Positions 22,904 to 35,307 of a DNA stretch of 64,000 nt are shown here, piece by piece. The notes beneath the pieces were generated by a model. It was not told where the DNA came from, searched no databases, and was given only the letters and a program-made list of their open reading frames with translations. Made by a program: the position numbers and the translations under genes. The stretch is from Cycas panzhihuaensis (taxonomy: Eukaryota; Cycadophyta): positions 157,425,741 to 157,489,740 of the forward strand of contig CM041465.1 of NCBI GenBank assembly GCA_023213395.1, written 5' to 3'. The stretch's first letter is position 1. Each line of letters starts with the position of its first letter.

Positions 22904-25145
22904 AGACTAGTTTCCTCTGTTCTGAATTCTTCTTCGAGGGAGACTTAGAGTGGGTTTTACAAACCCTTGGTGATGACCTTCGCTCTCCGAAGGCGATCCA
23001 AGGATTGTTTAAGCTCACCACTACAAGATCAAGACTTTGCTGGAGTATTTTTAAAGGCTGGAGCTCACTATACTTAGATCTGAAATCTTTTTCAGACTTT
23101 CTTCAAGGTTTTTGAGCAAGTTTACTCACGTTTTCTTGTGTTTTTTCACTAGAAATTGGATTTTTCAGTTGGTTCTTCTTGCAGATCAGGGTGCTGGTGT
23201 ATTATGAAGAATTTTGAAGCTCACTGACAGAGATTATCACAAGCCTCTAACTCCCTGTAGGCTGTGAAGTGGTTCTGGGCATTTTCAGCCCTCAAACCCC
23301 AATTGGAGAGTACAAAATTGCTTATGCACACTTGCTGGACTGTTCTACTCATTTGAAAAAATCTGCATAGTCTCTGTGGGACCCACACGTCCTCCTCATG
23401 GCTGTACAGAAGTGTTAACAGTGTTGTGCCGTCATTTTTCTTGCTCTCTGTCATTGTGCCCAGCCAACAGTTCTAGGATTTCATTCTCTCTCCACAAGTC
23501 ATGAAGTGAGCTCAAACGTGGTAGGCGTCTCCGTACTCACTGTGCGACCCTACGTTTCAAATCTCGTCACGATCTGATGGCTGTACACTGAGTTCAGGCC
23601 TCCTGTGTCTTTGAAAAGTCGCTCGCGCCGCGGCCGTTAATCGAAATCTATTTTTTGAAATATTTCAAAGTCACTTTAATATTTTGAACTTTAGTTTATA
23701 AATTTAAGAATATTCTTTTGAATATTCTTCCTTCCATAAACTTTTATAAACTAAAGTTTTATATATTACGTGTTTTAAATCATTGAAAATCACCTTTTCT
23801 AAGGTTTTCTTAGTGATTTTTCAGTTATTTAATTACATTGACTTCACTTTAGTGAATGAGAGACTAAATCAAGTGTTTTGGTGATTATTCACATTAAAAA
23901 GATAAATTTTTTTTCCTTTTTTAAGCTCTTTTTATCAAAGGCACCTTGCATGGTGACCATTAGTTTAAGTTTTTTAAAGGAAAAATTCATTTTTTTTTCA
24001 TTTTTTTGAAGTCAAAAATCTTCCTTGATACATAGTGAGTTTATTAAATGGTTGATGCTAAGTCATTTTCTTATCATTGAAGATTAAAAATACTTGTTTT
24101 AAAGTGCTTATTAAGGCTCCTTGCGTGATGTCCTTGTTGCTCAAAGTTTCAAAAAAATTAGAATTTCAACCTTTGATTTTGGCATTCCAAGCACTTATTT
24201 GATGTTGTACAAGTGCTAAAAGGCCTTGTTAAAGTGATTTTGAAGTGTTAATATTTTGTCAAAGTGATAGTTTATCACTTTCCCAAAACTTTCTCTAAGG
24301 CACCTTGCATGGTGACCTATTGCCCTTAGTCACAAAAAGGGCTCAAGAACACTTTTACTTAATAAAATCACTTCATTTGTTGATCGTTGGGACTATTTTA
24401 AAGTCCCAACACGTGGTGCTTGTTGTCTTCATTTCGCAAGTGGTCTTCTTCTCTTCAATTTTGAGCAATAAAAGGAACCCACTTGTACTTTCATCACAAG
24501 GCTTTGCTTTTCTTCATTGAGTACTTAGCATTTTTTCAAGTGCTTATTTTTCAAAACTCATTATACTCAAGCATATTTTACTTGGAATTGTATAGCACTC
24601 TTACTTCATTAAGTGCTCATTGCAACAACACTTCTAAGTGTTCATTTGATGTACTAGATTGCTTCTTTTGAAGCCCCTTGCATTGTAAGCGTAATCGAGC
24701 ATCTTTCATAAGTACATCATCTAAGTAAAATAAATACTAAGTCCACTTTAATCTTCTAAAAAATGACTTTAAAATCTTGTTGGAGAGGCCCAAAAAAGGT
24801 TCAAACCTTACCTCTGAAATAACCTTAAGCTTGGTGCATTCCCTAGGGGACCAATCGACCGTACGATCAGTGCACGACAATTAAGGTTGCTTGAGGGAAA
24901 GGAAGTTCGAAAAGGGTGTTATTGGGGCTGTGAATCCTAAGGAAAGCATGGTACGTCCATGCAGATTAACCTTACTTGCCTTGTCCTAGATTTGGCTTGG
25001 TCAACTGTTGGATCTCCTTTATAGATCAGGGTTGGACTAACTCTTTTGCCTAGTCCTCCACCCCTCATCACTCCATTCAGTTGTTGGATCTTTTAGTAAG
25101 ATCAGGACTGTTGGTTTTGTTAGAAGGTGGAACTTAAGCAATGAA
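22904..25145 (+). other. 5' leader of C
   Basis: 2.2 kb, no recognisable protein. A GCACCTTGCATGGTGACC sentence recurs near 23940 and 24300 (with a variant near 24118), matching L near 13086 and D near 30480 (reverse). 24780-25140 resembles L 13490-13810. ORFs of 60-77 codons here are not supported as genes. Confidence 0.65.
25141..25145. repeat. Target-site duplication of D (left), ATGAA
   Basis: Repeated at 32496-32500 directly after D's right LTR. Confidence 0.88.
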
Positions 25146-25678
25146 TGTGAAAATGGGCATTAAGCCACATTAGTCCCAAGATCATAAGTAAAAGCACAAT
25201 ATCACAAATGCATGAAGCATAAAACATAAAGAACACAAAGAGAAATAGGAGCAAGATCAAGATACCATGAATGGGAGTTGGAATTAGTCCAACCACCAAA
25301 GAATGCTTCAGCTTGATTAGCAACCGATGTAATAACAATGAGCTCCTCCTCTCAAGATTGCAACAATGAAGAGAGGCCTCTTTAAATAGAAGAAGATGAG
25401 AGGCCAAAGGCTATTGCATGATTGACAAGTGTCAATCATGCAATGCATGCTTGCATGTAGGACAAGTGTCCATTGGGAGCTCTTGTGAGCAAAAGTGCAA
25501 GGGGTCATTTGACCCTTATGACAACGTTATGTCACTAGACATAGTGGGTGTGTACTTTATCACTTAAGTGATAAAGTTACACCTAAAGTACAAAAGTGCA
25601 AAAGTGCACACATAATACAAGAATAGAAAGTACATTAGCTTAACATTATAAACATAAGGTAAACCATGAGGTTTAACA
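25146..25678 (-). repeat. 3' LTR of D (533 bp)
   Basis: TGTGAAAATGGG start, GGTTTAACA end. Palindrome at 25557-25574, hairpin at 25414-25443. The polypurine tract complement CCCCCTTAT follows at 25679-25687. Confidence 0.9.
25414..25443 (-). promoter_or_regulatory. LTR hairpin, D-type arms
   Basis: Arms TTGCATGATTGACA and TGTCAATCATGCAA around AG. Two positions differ from L and both are compensated in the opposite arm. The identical hairpin is at 32226-32255. Confidence 0.8.
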
Positions 25679-25683
25679 CCCCC

Positions 25684-26330
25684 TTATTGTTTATAATGTT
25701 GAGTCGACTCAAGACCATCTCTAAATTTTACAAATTTGTCTCTACCAAGTGGCTTGGTAAAGATATCTGCGTCTGGCCGCTCCGTTGGTCGATATTGAAG
25801 AGTGATCTCACCACCGTGTACATGCTCCCTCGATGAAATGATGGTGAACTTCAATATGTTTGGTCCGTATGCGTGAAGACCTGGATTCTTAGTTAGCTTG
25901 AGGACACTGATTGTCACAATGAATGCCGGCCTACTGCATCAACAAATCCAAGCTCACCAAGAATTCGTCGGCCAGATAGCCTCACAAGTCGCAATGACCG
26001 CAGCCTTTGTACTGCTTGATGGAGGACAAGGTAACATTTGGTTGCTTCTTGCAACTCCATGAAACAAATTGCTAAACCAAGGGTGAAACAGTAACCCGAG
26101 GTTGATTTCCTGCTATCCTGACATCCTGCCCAATCAGAATCAGAGAACCCTTCCAAAGTGAAGCTCTCCTTATGTACATACTCAAGTCCAAGTTGCAATG
26201 TTCCTTTGATATACTTGAGTATGCTTTTGTCAGCCAATGCTTTTGATTGGGTTGAGACATGAAGCGAGAGCAAATCCCAACTGCAAATGAGATGTCTTGA
26301 TGAGTGTTGGTGAGATATATCAAGCTACCA
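25684..26330 (-). pseudogene. D RNase H
   Basis: Spread over frames 26072-26449, 25914-26273 and 25684-25917. Visible pieces: IGSLIYLTNTHQDISFAVGICSRFMSQPNQ, SILKYIKGTLQLGLEYVHKESFTLEGFSDSDWAG (Asp), STSGYCF, then the C-terminal DADIFTKPLGRDKFVKFRDGL. At least three frameshifts. It would remove element RNA during cDNA synthesis. Confidence 0.8.
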
Positions 26331-27300
26331 ATCAACTGTCGATAAAGAGTGGAGTCTGCTGGTTCAACTTCCTCATTAAGAGAAAGCTTGGTGCCGTTCT
26401 CCATGGGTGTAGGCGCCGTCTTGCAGTCGTGCATCCTGAATCTCTGCAAGATGTCCCAAGAATATTTTGCTTGGGAAATGAAGATATAGCCCGGTCACGC
26501 CATACCTCAAAGCCTAGAAAGTAATGGAGAAGTCCAAGATCACCATCTCAAAACTTCTCTTCAAATCATCCCGAGAATATTGATGAGCTTAGTGTCATCA
26601 CCCGTGATCACTAAGTCATCTACATACAAGGCAATATAAATGACATGGTGATGTTCATGTTTGATATACAAGTTTGGATCAGATGTGGATCGATGAAACC
26701 CATGTCTCAAAAAGTATTCATCGATTTTTGCGTACCATGCCCTAGGAGCTTGCTTCAAGCCATACAAAGCCTTCTTGAGGCGACATACCAAATGCTCCTT
26801 GCCTTGTTCCTTGTAACCAGGAGGTTGCTCCAAGTATACCTCCTCTTGAAGATCGCCGTTGAGGAAGGCGCTCTTCACGTACATCTGATATACGAGCCAT
26901 TTGCATTGTGTAGCTAAGGCCAAGAGAAGTCTAATGGTGTTCATGTTTGCTACAGGTGCAAAGGTCTCCTCGTAATCAATTCCTTCCTTTTGCTTGAACC
27001 CCTTTGCTACAAGTCTTGCTTTCTGTCGCTTGAGTGTCCCATCAGCATGGAATTTGGTCTTGTAGACCCATTTACAACTAATTGCCTGTTTGTGTGGAGG
27101 CAATTCGACCAAGTCCCAAGTACCATTCTTGTGAATGGATTGAATCTCCTCATCCATGGCAGCTTTCCAACTATCACTTTGTGAAGCCTCCGCAAAGGTA
27201 GTAGGCTCATCAATAGAAAGCACTTCAGCCATAAGTGCAAAGTTTGTTTGCTGCCGATACTTTGATGGACGTTTCCCTTCAATGATATGACCATCCTGTA
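26331..27300 (-). pseudogene. D reverse transcriptase
   Basis: Mostly within the 294-codon ORF 26561-27445: [105 protein letters not shown], catalytic LYVDDLVITGDD near 26600. A frameshift near 26575 interrupts it before the DCKTAPTPMENGTKL region. Nearly identical to L's RT. Confidence 0.88.
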
Positions 27301-28568
27301 CCGTTTGAGTGTACCACTTAGGTAACTTATGAAATGATGTGGCATGAACCTCAATATCTTCTGGTCTAAGTGTAGGAGTAACAGAAGATGAAGTGGAGCA
27401 GATGAAGATGAAATAGACGGTACAAGAGGTGCAGATGAAGAACATGGTGTATAAGATTGAGAGGAAGGGAAGTCCTCAACAATCTTTTTCCTTTTGTCAA
27501 TGGGGGGTTGGATTGATGCCATATCCAACTCTTTTTGATCATCCTCAACAAAGATTACATCTCTTGAGAGATGCATTTTTCTCCCAACTGGATCATACAA
27601 CTTGTAGGCTTTGCTATGGATTGTATATCCTACAAAGATGCATTTGAGGCTATGTTTGTCCAACTTTGTTCTTTGTTGATCTGGTATGTGCATATACGCA
27701 AAGACACCCGAATGTCCTCAAATGGCCGATAGTTGGCTTCTTACCAGACCATGCCTCCTCAGGTGTGATATTGGTGATCATTGTAGGACTTTGATTGGCC
27801 ACATAGGTCAGTCAGTATGAAATGCTTCGCCCAAGAAGCTCTTGGAAGCCCTTTTGCATGCATCATTGTTTTGGCTTTATTAGCCAAAGTTCTATTCATC
27901 CTCGGAGACTCCATTTTGCTGAGGAGTATGAGGAGCTGTGAGTTGTCTCCGAATTCCATTATCGTTGCAAAATTGGTTGAATTCATTTGAAGTGAATTCA
28001 CCTCCATTATCTGACCTTAATGTGCCAATTGAGTAGCCAGATTCATTTTCTACTTCCGCCTTGAACTCTTTGAACTTGGAGAAGGCTTCTGATTTTTGCT
28101 TTAGGAAGTAGACCCAGACTTTGTGAGAGAAGTCATCAATGAAAGATATGTAGTACAATGCTCCTCCAAAGGATTGGGTGGACATGGGTCCACACAAGTT
28201 TGAGTGAACTAACTGCAAAGGATAAGATGCACACCATGCTTTGCCTTTGGGAAAGGCAGCCGATGTTGTGTCCCCATTATGCAAGCTTCGCAAAGACATT
28301 TTGAACCATACATCTTTGGAAGCCCATACACCATGCTTTTGTTTGTCATCTGCTTCAAATTGTCTAGGCTTAAATGTCCTAGACGTTGATGCCATAACTG
28401 AATTTTTGACAAAGATGTGGAACCGTAGTAAGCGTAATCAAGAGTAATGTTATTGGCATCTAACTTATAAAGACCTTGATCCTCATAGGCTACTACGATC
28501 CGATCATCTTTGTCACAAATGATACATTTCCCATTTTTAAATAGTACGCTCATTTGTTGCTTGTTCAA
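27301..28568 (-). pseudogene. D integrase
   Basis: Segments 28209-28568 (pre-integrase, LWHQRLGHLSLDNL, CEACIMGTQHRLPFP), 27892-28395 (core: LVHSNLCGPM, LRSDNGGEFTSNEF, PQQNGVSE) and 27007-27693 (MHIPDQQRTKLDKHSLKCIFVGY). The first catalytic Asp of HSDLCGP reads Asn (HSNLCGP). The frame breaks right after QNGVSE, so the enzyme is dead. Confidence 0.85.
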
Positions 28569-28810
28569 TCAAGCTAATGATAGCGATTCTTTTCCATAGA
28601 AGGAATGAAGTAGGCATCACCGTTGGGAAATGATGAGGAAGGATTTTGAGGAGAATGAAAAGGAGCTATCGTGCCTATTCCCCGAAATCTCAACCGATTC
28701 AATAAGCTTCCAAAGGTCACCGATTGACCTTTACCTTCCTTGATGTTGCATAGGAGTTCTTCACTCCTGTCATATGTTGAGAATCTCCCGAATCGACGAT
28801 CCAAGTGTTG
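28569..28810 (-). pseudogene. D aspartic protease
   Basis: Active-site segment IVDSGDSQHMTG near 28780, then SEELLCNIKEGKGQSVTFG, GIGTIAPFHSPQNPSSSF and AYFIPSMEKN. Asp-Ser-Gly is intact, but frames shift at both ends. It would mature the polyprotein. Confidence 0.78.
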
Positions 28811-29821
28811 TCAATGTTGCATGATTGGTATGCACAAATGCTTTGTCTTCATTGGCAAACCGATTAAAATGGCGTTGGTAGCCACCTCTTTGACCCCCTC
28901 GCCGATAGGCACCTCGATTTGGTCGAGGGGATTCGTCACGATCCGGCCGTTGGAACCTTTGTTGAAACTGTTGTCGTGGTCGCCGTTGTCTTTGACCTCG
29001 TACGGCCGCCGTTGTCTTCGAAGATCCGCTTGCTTCTTTCTGCAATTAGGTGCAATGTGGCCAGGTTTGCCACAATAATGACATACGACACTGGACTTGG
29101 AAGATCCAATGTTCATATTTCCAAACTGCTTTGTGAATGCAGGTTTGGATTTTTGATTTGCCTTTGCCGTTGTTGTGAAAGCACCTGTTGTAGATGGTTC
29201 TTCGTTATCCTTAGCATAAATTTGTTCTTCTTGAAGGAATAAGCTTTCAAGTTCATTGAATGTCATCTCCCTTAGTGAACCATCTCGTGTAGTTGATGAT
29301 ATAAAGCCATTGTAGTCCTTTGGTAATGCTTTTGTGATGGAGGCTACGATTTCATCTCTTGTAGCTGGACTACCTAAAATATTTAATTCATTACAAACCT
29401 CCTTAATGGAGGACAAGAATGCCGACATTGGCTTTACAAATTTGATGGAGTACAATTTTGCTTTTATCATCAAAATGCGAGCTTCATCTCGCCTTTCATA
29501 CAAAGAGGACAATGTGTCCCATGCTTCTTTAGAAGATTTTGCGTAAGAAATATTTTGGTCTACATTTATGTCCACAACCATACGAATGAATGCCAAAGCA
29601 ATTTCGCCTTTGGCCTCCCATGCAAAGAACATATTCATCATCCACAGTGTGTTGATTTTCATCATTATTATCCACAGTGCGTGATTGGGGATTCTTTCGT
29701 AAACATATCCCCAAAATTCATTCATTATCAAGAGATTTTTTGTGATTCTTTTCCATTCTTGATAATTTGATTGCCCCATTAGCCTTATGGTACATGCATT
29801 AAGCATGTTTATGGCAGCCAT
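28811..29821 (-). pseudogene. gag: D gag (336-codon ORF)
   Basis: Best gag of the C/D/L/M group. Start MAAINMLNACTIRLMG at 29821, then NYQEWKRITKNLLIMNEFWGYV, the UBN2-like capsid (SKEAWDTLSSLYERRDEARIL, PKDYNGFISSTTRDGSL, QLEQEEQIY-like region), and the zinc knuckle CHYCGKPGHIAPNC. A frameshift at about 28990 scrambles the Arg/Gln-rich tail, so protease is reached in another frame. Residues about 45-65 look locally shifted relative to L. Confidence 0.87.
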
Positions 29822-31943
29822 CTTTCCACTTGATTAAGAGCTAGCAAGTAACTTGGTGACTTCAAAGCTTGTCATTAAGACCCACCTCAAACAACACCAC
29901 CAAATTCCTGATTTTACAAGAAGATCCAACAACCGGTGGGGTGAAGAGAGGTGGAGGACTCTGGCTATTGAGTTGACCCAAGGTTAAGTGTAGTAGAGGC
30001 AAGGATTTGACCTTTTTCGAGCCTCTCCAACCCAATTTTAAATTCACTTTTAAACAAGTCTAAGTGAATTTTTAATGTCCTCTTACTTGAATTTTTATGC
30101 CTTTTGGCTTACAAAGAATGCTTCTTAGGAAGCAATGAAAGAATGAACACAAAAAAAAGATTTCAAGTGCTTTATGATCCAAGTGAGGTGCGATGTATGC
30201 TTGAGTACAATGATAAAGTACTTTGAGTACTTAAAAGAAAATGATGCAAGTAACCTTTGATGAAGATAACAAAAAAAAGGTTCCTTTTAACCTTCAAAAT
30301 CTGATGAAGTGATGAAGCCCCAAGAAACGTGTACTCAAGAAATGCTCCAAAGCCAACACGAACTCCACGCAGCAGCTGTTGAGACTTAAAAAATGTCTCA
30401 ACAATCCAACAAGAAAATTGTGATTTTATTAAGTTTCACAATGAGCCTTTCCCTTTTTGAACTTAGGAAGGCCAAGGTCACCATGCAAGGTGCCAAAATG
30501 AAGTTAGGTGGTAATTTTCTTCACCTTTACAATGTAGATATGCCTTTTGATTACATTAATTAAGCTCAATGATGCTTTAATAGCATGAAAGTGAGGTAAA
30601 AGAGCTTAAAACAAGTGCTGAAAATCAACTTTTTAACAATTTTGCCTCCTTAGAACACCACGCAGGGAGTCTTTTTAGGCATTTTAACCAAGCACCATTA
30701 TACTTGAATAAGAGGAGAATGACTTGTCATTCGTTGAGTCCTCAACAAAATTTTAAGTACTAAGAAAAGTACTTTTGAGAACCACTTAAAAAAAAAGCTT
30801 TATAAGTGAGATTAAATCGCACTAAAAGAAAACAGATTTCTTAAGGTAATTAAGGCTGCCAATGTCTGTAAAAAATCTTCAAGTAGGCCCAGCTATAAAG
30901 ACTTAAAGTCTTTTAAGATTCCCCCCTTGATTAAAAGAAATTCTTCTTAAGTAAAAAAAAATTCTCTTAAGAGAAAGAAACCTTAAAAAGACTTTGAATT
31001 ACATGAGCATATTGTTGAAAATATGCTATTATGTATATATCAAGATGTTGATTTTTCAATGCCGAAATGCGCTTGTCGAATGGGCAAGCAGGTTGAGTCG
31101 GGCAAAGGCGATGATTGGCATCAGGTCGACTTGGCAAAGGAGTCGAGTTGGCGCAGTGATGACCGGGCGTAGTGCCGCTTGGCAAAGGAGTTGGCGCATA
31201 TGATTGGCAATCGCGTCGACTTGGCAAAGGAGTCGAGCTCAGCAAGCGATTGGCACCGCGGCCGAGTTGGCAAGTGAGTCGAGCTGCCGCAGGATGACCG
31301 GGCAGTGCCGGCTTGGCAATCGAAAGCTGGCGTAGTTATGATTGGCACCGCGGCCGACTTGGCGGAGTCGAGCTGGCGCGGCGATTGGCACCGCGGCCGA
31401 CTTGGCGGAGTCGAGCTGGCGCAAGGCTATGATTGGCACCGTGTTGACTTGGCGGAGTTGAGTTGGCAAGGCGATTGGCACCGCAGGTCGACTTGGTAGT
31501 GAGCCGAGTTGGCATAGACTCAAAGCAGGCCGAAATGATTGTTGCCGAGTCAAAGGTAGACTCAAGAAGCAGGCCGAAATGGACCGTCAGGCCGATTGGG
31601 CACTGAGTGGGCAAGCAGGTCGGGCAAGTGGTACCAGGCCGACCGGATGGATCGGCCGCTGGTCGTGTGATGAGCACTTGCCGATCGGCGCTGACTGGGC
31701 GCAGCTGAGTGGGCTTCCTCTTCTGTGCAGGGTTTGAACAGTCCTTGCATGCAGGTCCTTTATGCACAACTTTGGACAGGGACTGTGTGTCTCCAGAATG
31801 CAGGAAAGACAGTACAAAAAAAAGGACTTCTTCAAGTGCAAGGACAGAGAATAGTCTAGTGCACAGATTTCAAGAACAGAAGACAAGCTAACAGTGCTTA
31901 AACAAACTTAGCTCTTAAACAAACCAAGTTCAGAAGCCTTTCA
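29822..31943 (-). other. 5' leader of D, with GC-rich tandem repeat
   Basis: 2.1 kb without recognisable protein. Proximal to gag it is AT-rich and resembles L. 31050-31700 is GC-rich and tandemly repeated, the counterpart of L 11866-12790. ORFs such as 31336-31767 follow the repeat and are not credible genes. Confidence 0.7.
31341..31518 (-). repeat. Four tandem copies of a 42-48 bp GC-rich unit
   Basis: Units start ATTGGCACCG at 31341, 31384, 31432 and 31474. Each contains GACTTGG, a GAGTCGAG-type word and TTGGC or TGGCGC. Looser copies extend back to about 31080. Confidence 0.8.
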
Positions 31944-31955
31944 GCTCTGATACCA
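31944..31955 (-). promoter_or_regulatory. Primer-binding site of D
   Basis: GCTCTGATACCA on the plus strand, the exact complement of TGGTATCAGAGC, two bases before the LTR at 31958. Confidence 0.88.
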
Positions 31956-31957
31956 AA

Positions 31958-32495
31958 TGTGAAAATGGGCATTAAGCCACATTAGTTCCAAGATCATAAG
32001 TAAAAGCACAATATCACAAATGCATGAAGCATAAAACATAAAGAACACAAAGAGAAATAGGAGCAAGATCAAGATACCATGAATGGGAGTTGGAATTAGT
32101 CCAACCACCAAAGAATGCTTCAGCTTGATTAGCAAACTGACAGAATAACAATGAGCTCCTCCTCTCAAGATTGCAACAATGAAGAGAGGCCTCTTTAAAT
32201 AGAAGAAGATGAGAGGTTAAGGCTATTGCATGATTGACAAGTGTCAATCATGCAATGCATGCTTGCATGTAGGACAAGTGTCCATTGGGAGCTCTTGTGA
32301 GCAAAAGTGCAAGGGGGTCATTTGACCCTTAAGTGACAACGTTATGTCACTAGACATAAAGTGGGTGTGTACTTTATCACTTAAGTGATAAAGGTACACC
32401 TAAAGTACAAAAGTGCAAAAGTGCACACATAATACAAGAATAGAAAATACATTAGCTTAACATTATAAACATAAGGTAAACCATGAGGTTTAACA
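31958..32495 (-). repeat. 5' LTR of D (538 bp)
   Basis: Pairs with 25146-25678; differences are mostly small indels and transitions. Hairpin at 32226-32255. TSD ATGAA at 32496-32500. Confidence 0.9.
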
Positions 32496-32552
32496 ATGAA
32501 AGCATTGAGTTTCCAAGTTATCTGCTAGCTTCAAGCCTTCTACAACTTAAAC

Positions 32553-33590
32553 ATGGCTGCTCTAAATATGCTCAATGCATGCACAATCAAGTTGACAGGA
32601 CGAGAATTATCAAGATTGGAAGAGGCAAATACAAAACCTCTTAAAGATGAATGAACTTTGGGGCTATGTTTTTGGCTGATATCCTATGCCTGAACCTATG
32701 GAAGTTGATGGTGTGGTTGATGATCCTGATCCTGAATATGTTGCTTCTTGGGAAGCCAAGGATGAAATAGTCTTGGCATTTTTGCATATGGTTATTGATG
32801 TAAATGTTGATCAAAATATTGCAAATGTTGAAACTTCTAAGGAAGCTTGGGACATTTTGTCCTCCTTGTATGAAAGGCGAGATGAAGCTTATATTTTATT
32901 TGTCAAAGCAAAGCTTTATTCAACAAAGTATGTAAAGCCTATGTCGGCATTTCTTGCTTCCATTAAAGAAATTTGTAATGAATTGAATACTTTAGGCAAA
33001 ACTGCCTCAAGGGATGAACTTGTCACCACTACTGTTCGAGCTTTGCCTAAAGACTTCAATGGCTTCATTTCATCTATCACTCGAGATGGCTCTCTTTCTA
33101 CAATGACCTTCAGTCAACTAGAGAGTTTGTTACTTCAAGAGGAGCAAATATATGATAAGGAAAATGATAATGGTGCATCAACTTCAGGAGCTTTCATGGC
33201 CAAATCGAAGGCCAAACAAACTTCCAAACCTTCACTTCCAAAACAATTTGGGAATATGAACATTAGCACTTCAAAAGCCAATGTTATTTGTCATTATTGT
33301 GGCAAGGTTGGCACATTGCTCTTGATTGTCGAAAGAAGAAAGCGGATCTTCAGCGCACACAACAACAACAGCCACATTAGAGACAACAACGGCCTCGTCA
33401 GCAATTCCAGTAGCAGCATCGGTTTCAACAACAACAACAACAATATCCCCCTCGACCAAATCGAGGTGCATATCGAGGATGTCAAAGAGGAAGGGGGGGT
33501 TTAGAGGTGGCAATCAATGCCATACAGATCAATTTGCAGAAGAGGATAAGCTACTTTGTGCTTATCACACTTCAGACGTTGATTAAACTT
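32553..33590 (+). pseudogene. gag: C gag
   Basis: ATG 32553 opens MAALNMLNACTIKLTG, but the frame breaks within about 20 codons. The 272-codon ORF 32686-33504 carries the rest: EYVASWEAKDEIVLAFLHMVIDVNVDQNI, SKEAWDILSSLYERRDEAYILFVKAKLYS, PKDFNGFISSITRDGSL, FGNMNI and the start of a zinc knuckle (CHYCGKVG) where a one-base loss destroys the His/Cys half. A Gln/Asn-rich tail follows in other frames. Confidence 0.85.
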
Positions 33591-33960
33591 GGATCATTGA
33601 TTCGGGGGCATCACGACACATGACTGGAAGTGAAGAACTTTTTCAAGACATCAAAGAAGGAAATGGTAAATCAGTAACTTTTGGCAACAATGAATCAGTG
33701 GAGATCTCTGGTATTGGCAAAGTTGCCTCATTTCATTCTTCTTCAAATCCTTCTTCAATATTTCTTGATGGTGATGCCTACTACATTCCTTCCATGGAGA
33801 AGAACTTGCTATCTGTCAGCCAATTGGACAAGCAACAGATGAGCATCTTGTTTAAAAATGGGAAATGTGTTATTAGTGACAAGCATGATCAGATTGTAGC
33901 CATTGGTCATGAAGACCATGGTCTTTATAAGTTGGATGCAAATAACATAACTTCTGATTA
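33591..33960 (+). pseudogene. C aspartic protease
   Basis: WIIDSGASRHMTGSEELF gives the Asp-Ser-Gly site near 33600, then VTFGNNESVEISGIGKVASF and AYYIPSMEKNLLSVSQLDKQQM. The frame is open from 33591 to 34009, so this is the most intact Copia protease in the window. Confidence 0.85.
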
Positions 33961-34951
33961 CTCATCACGTCATCATCAACAAAGATGCAACTTTGGCATC
34001 ATCGTCTAGGCCACTTGAGTTTAGACAATCTTAAGTTGATGGTAAACAAGAACATGGTGCATGGACTTCCCAAGCTATATGGTTCTAAATGCCTTTGTGA
34101 AGCTTGTACAATGGGGACACAACATAGATTGCCTTTTCCTAAAGGCAAAGCATGGCGTGCATCATATCCTTTGTAGTTAATACATTCTGATTTATGTGGA
34201 CCTATGTCCACAACATCTTTTGGAGGTGCATTGTACTATATCTCCTTCATTGATGATTTCTTTCACAAAGTTTGGGTTTACTTCTTTAAACAGAAATCTA
34301 AAGCATTCTAGAAGTTAAAGGAATTCAAACTTGAAGTAGAGAATGAATCTGACTATATAATCAAAATACTAAGGTTAGATAATGGAGGTGAATTCACTTC
34401 AAACGAATTCACTCAATTCTGCAAGGATAATGGCATTTGGAGACAACTCACTACTCCTCATACTCCTCAACAAAACGAAGTCTTTGAACGTATGAATAGG
34501 ACTTTGGCAAATAAAGCCAAAGCCATGATGCATGCAAAAGGACTCACACAAGCATATTTGGCGGAAGCATTTCACACAGCTGCTTATGTGGCAAATCAGA
34601 GTCCTACTTCATCAGTTGCCGACATCACACCAAAAGAAGCCTGGTCTGGTAAGAAGCCAACTGTCAGTCACTTAAGGACATTTGGGTGTACTGCATATAT
34701 GCACATCCCCGATCAACAAAGATCTAAGTTAGACAAACATAGTCTAAAATGCATCTTTGTAGGCTATGCCATTCATAGTAAAGCTTACAAGTTGTATGAT
34801 CCTATTGGAAAGAAAATGCATCTCTCAAGAGATGTAATATTTGTAGAAGAAGAGCCTAAGGTGTTGGAAATTGCATCCTTCCAACCTCCTCTTGATAAAG
34901 ATAAGAAGATTGTTGAGTACTTCATTCCCTCTCAATCTTCCATATCATGTA
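33961..34951 (+). pseudogene. C integrase (split from its RT by E)
   Basis: Pre-integrase LWHHRLGHLSLDNL and CEACTMGTQHRLPFP; core HSDLCGPMSTTSFGG, LRLDNGGEFTSNEF, PQQNEVFERMNRTL (Gly changed in QNG); C-terminal FGCTAYMHIPDQQRSKLDKHSLKCIFVGY. Stops at about 34174 and 34310 and a frameshift near 33960. E is inserted at 34952, and C continues at 41313. Confidence 0.85.
34947..34951. repeat. Target-site duplication of E (left), ATGTA
   Basis: Repeated at 41313-41317 directly after E's right LTR. Confidence 0.88.
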
Positions 34952-35307
34952 TGTTCGGGAACATGAAAACATACACGTGTTCCCATTTGAAGGATTTTTT
35001 AACCATACACAGCAAGCACAAGAAAAATATACACAGAAGACATGCACAGAACACAAGATATACGTGGGAAAACCCTTTCGGGAAAAAATGCACCACAAAA
35101 GGATCCTCGAGGGATCGTTGATTATTTCACAATGAACTTCAATATGGAATACACAAGGCCTCAAGGCATATCTACTCTCCAAGAGGTGTCACCCATTTAG
35201 GGTTGTGACCCTCCGAATAAATCGCACCTATTGGCTTACACCCTTTCACATAATTAAACCACATTAACATTAATTAAGTGGCTTAATAATTAATTGCCAC
35301 GCTAACA
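34952..35307 (-). repeat. 3' LTR of E (356 bp)
   Basis: TGTTCGGGAACATG start, CACGCTAACA end; followed by polypurine complement TCCCCCCTTAA (35308-35318). Confidence 0.92.

Larger units (their letters stand above)
25146..32495 (-). mobile_element. Element D: complete Ty1/Copia, 7350 bp
   Basis: Both LTRs (533 and 538 bp, about 97% alike by eye), exact TSD, polypurine tract, primer site and all domains in order on the minus strand. Inserted in the leader of C, its relative, about 50 bases before C's gag. Frameshifts make it inactive. Confidence 0.92.

Noticed and set aside
23221-23454. 77-codon ORF in the C leader
   Set aside because: Antisense, in a leader without conserved coding in L or D.
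31336-31767. 143-codon and overlapping ORFs in the GC-rich block
   Set aside because: All frames stay open because the tandem unit lacks stops; no conserved domain.
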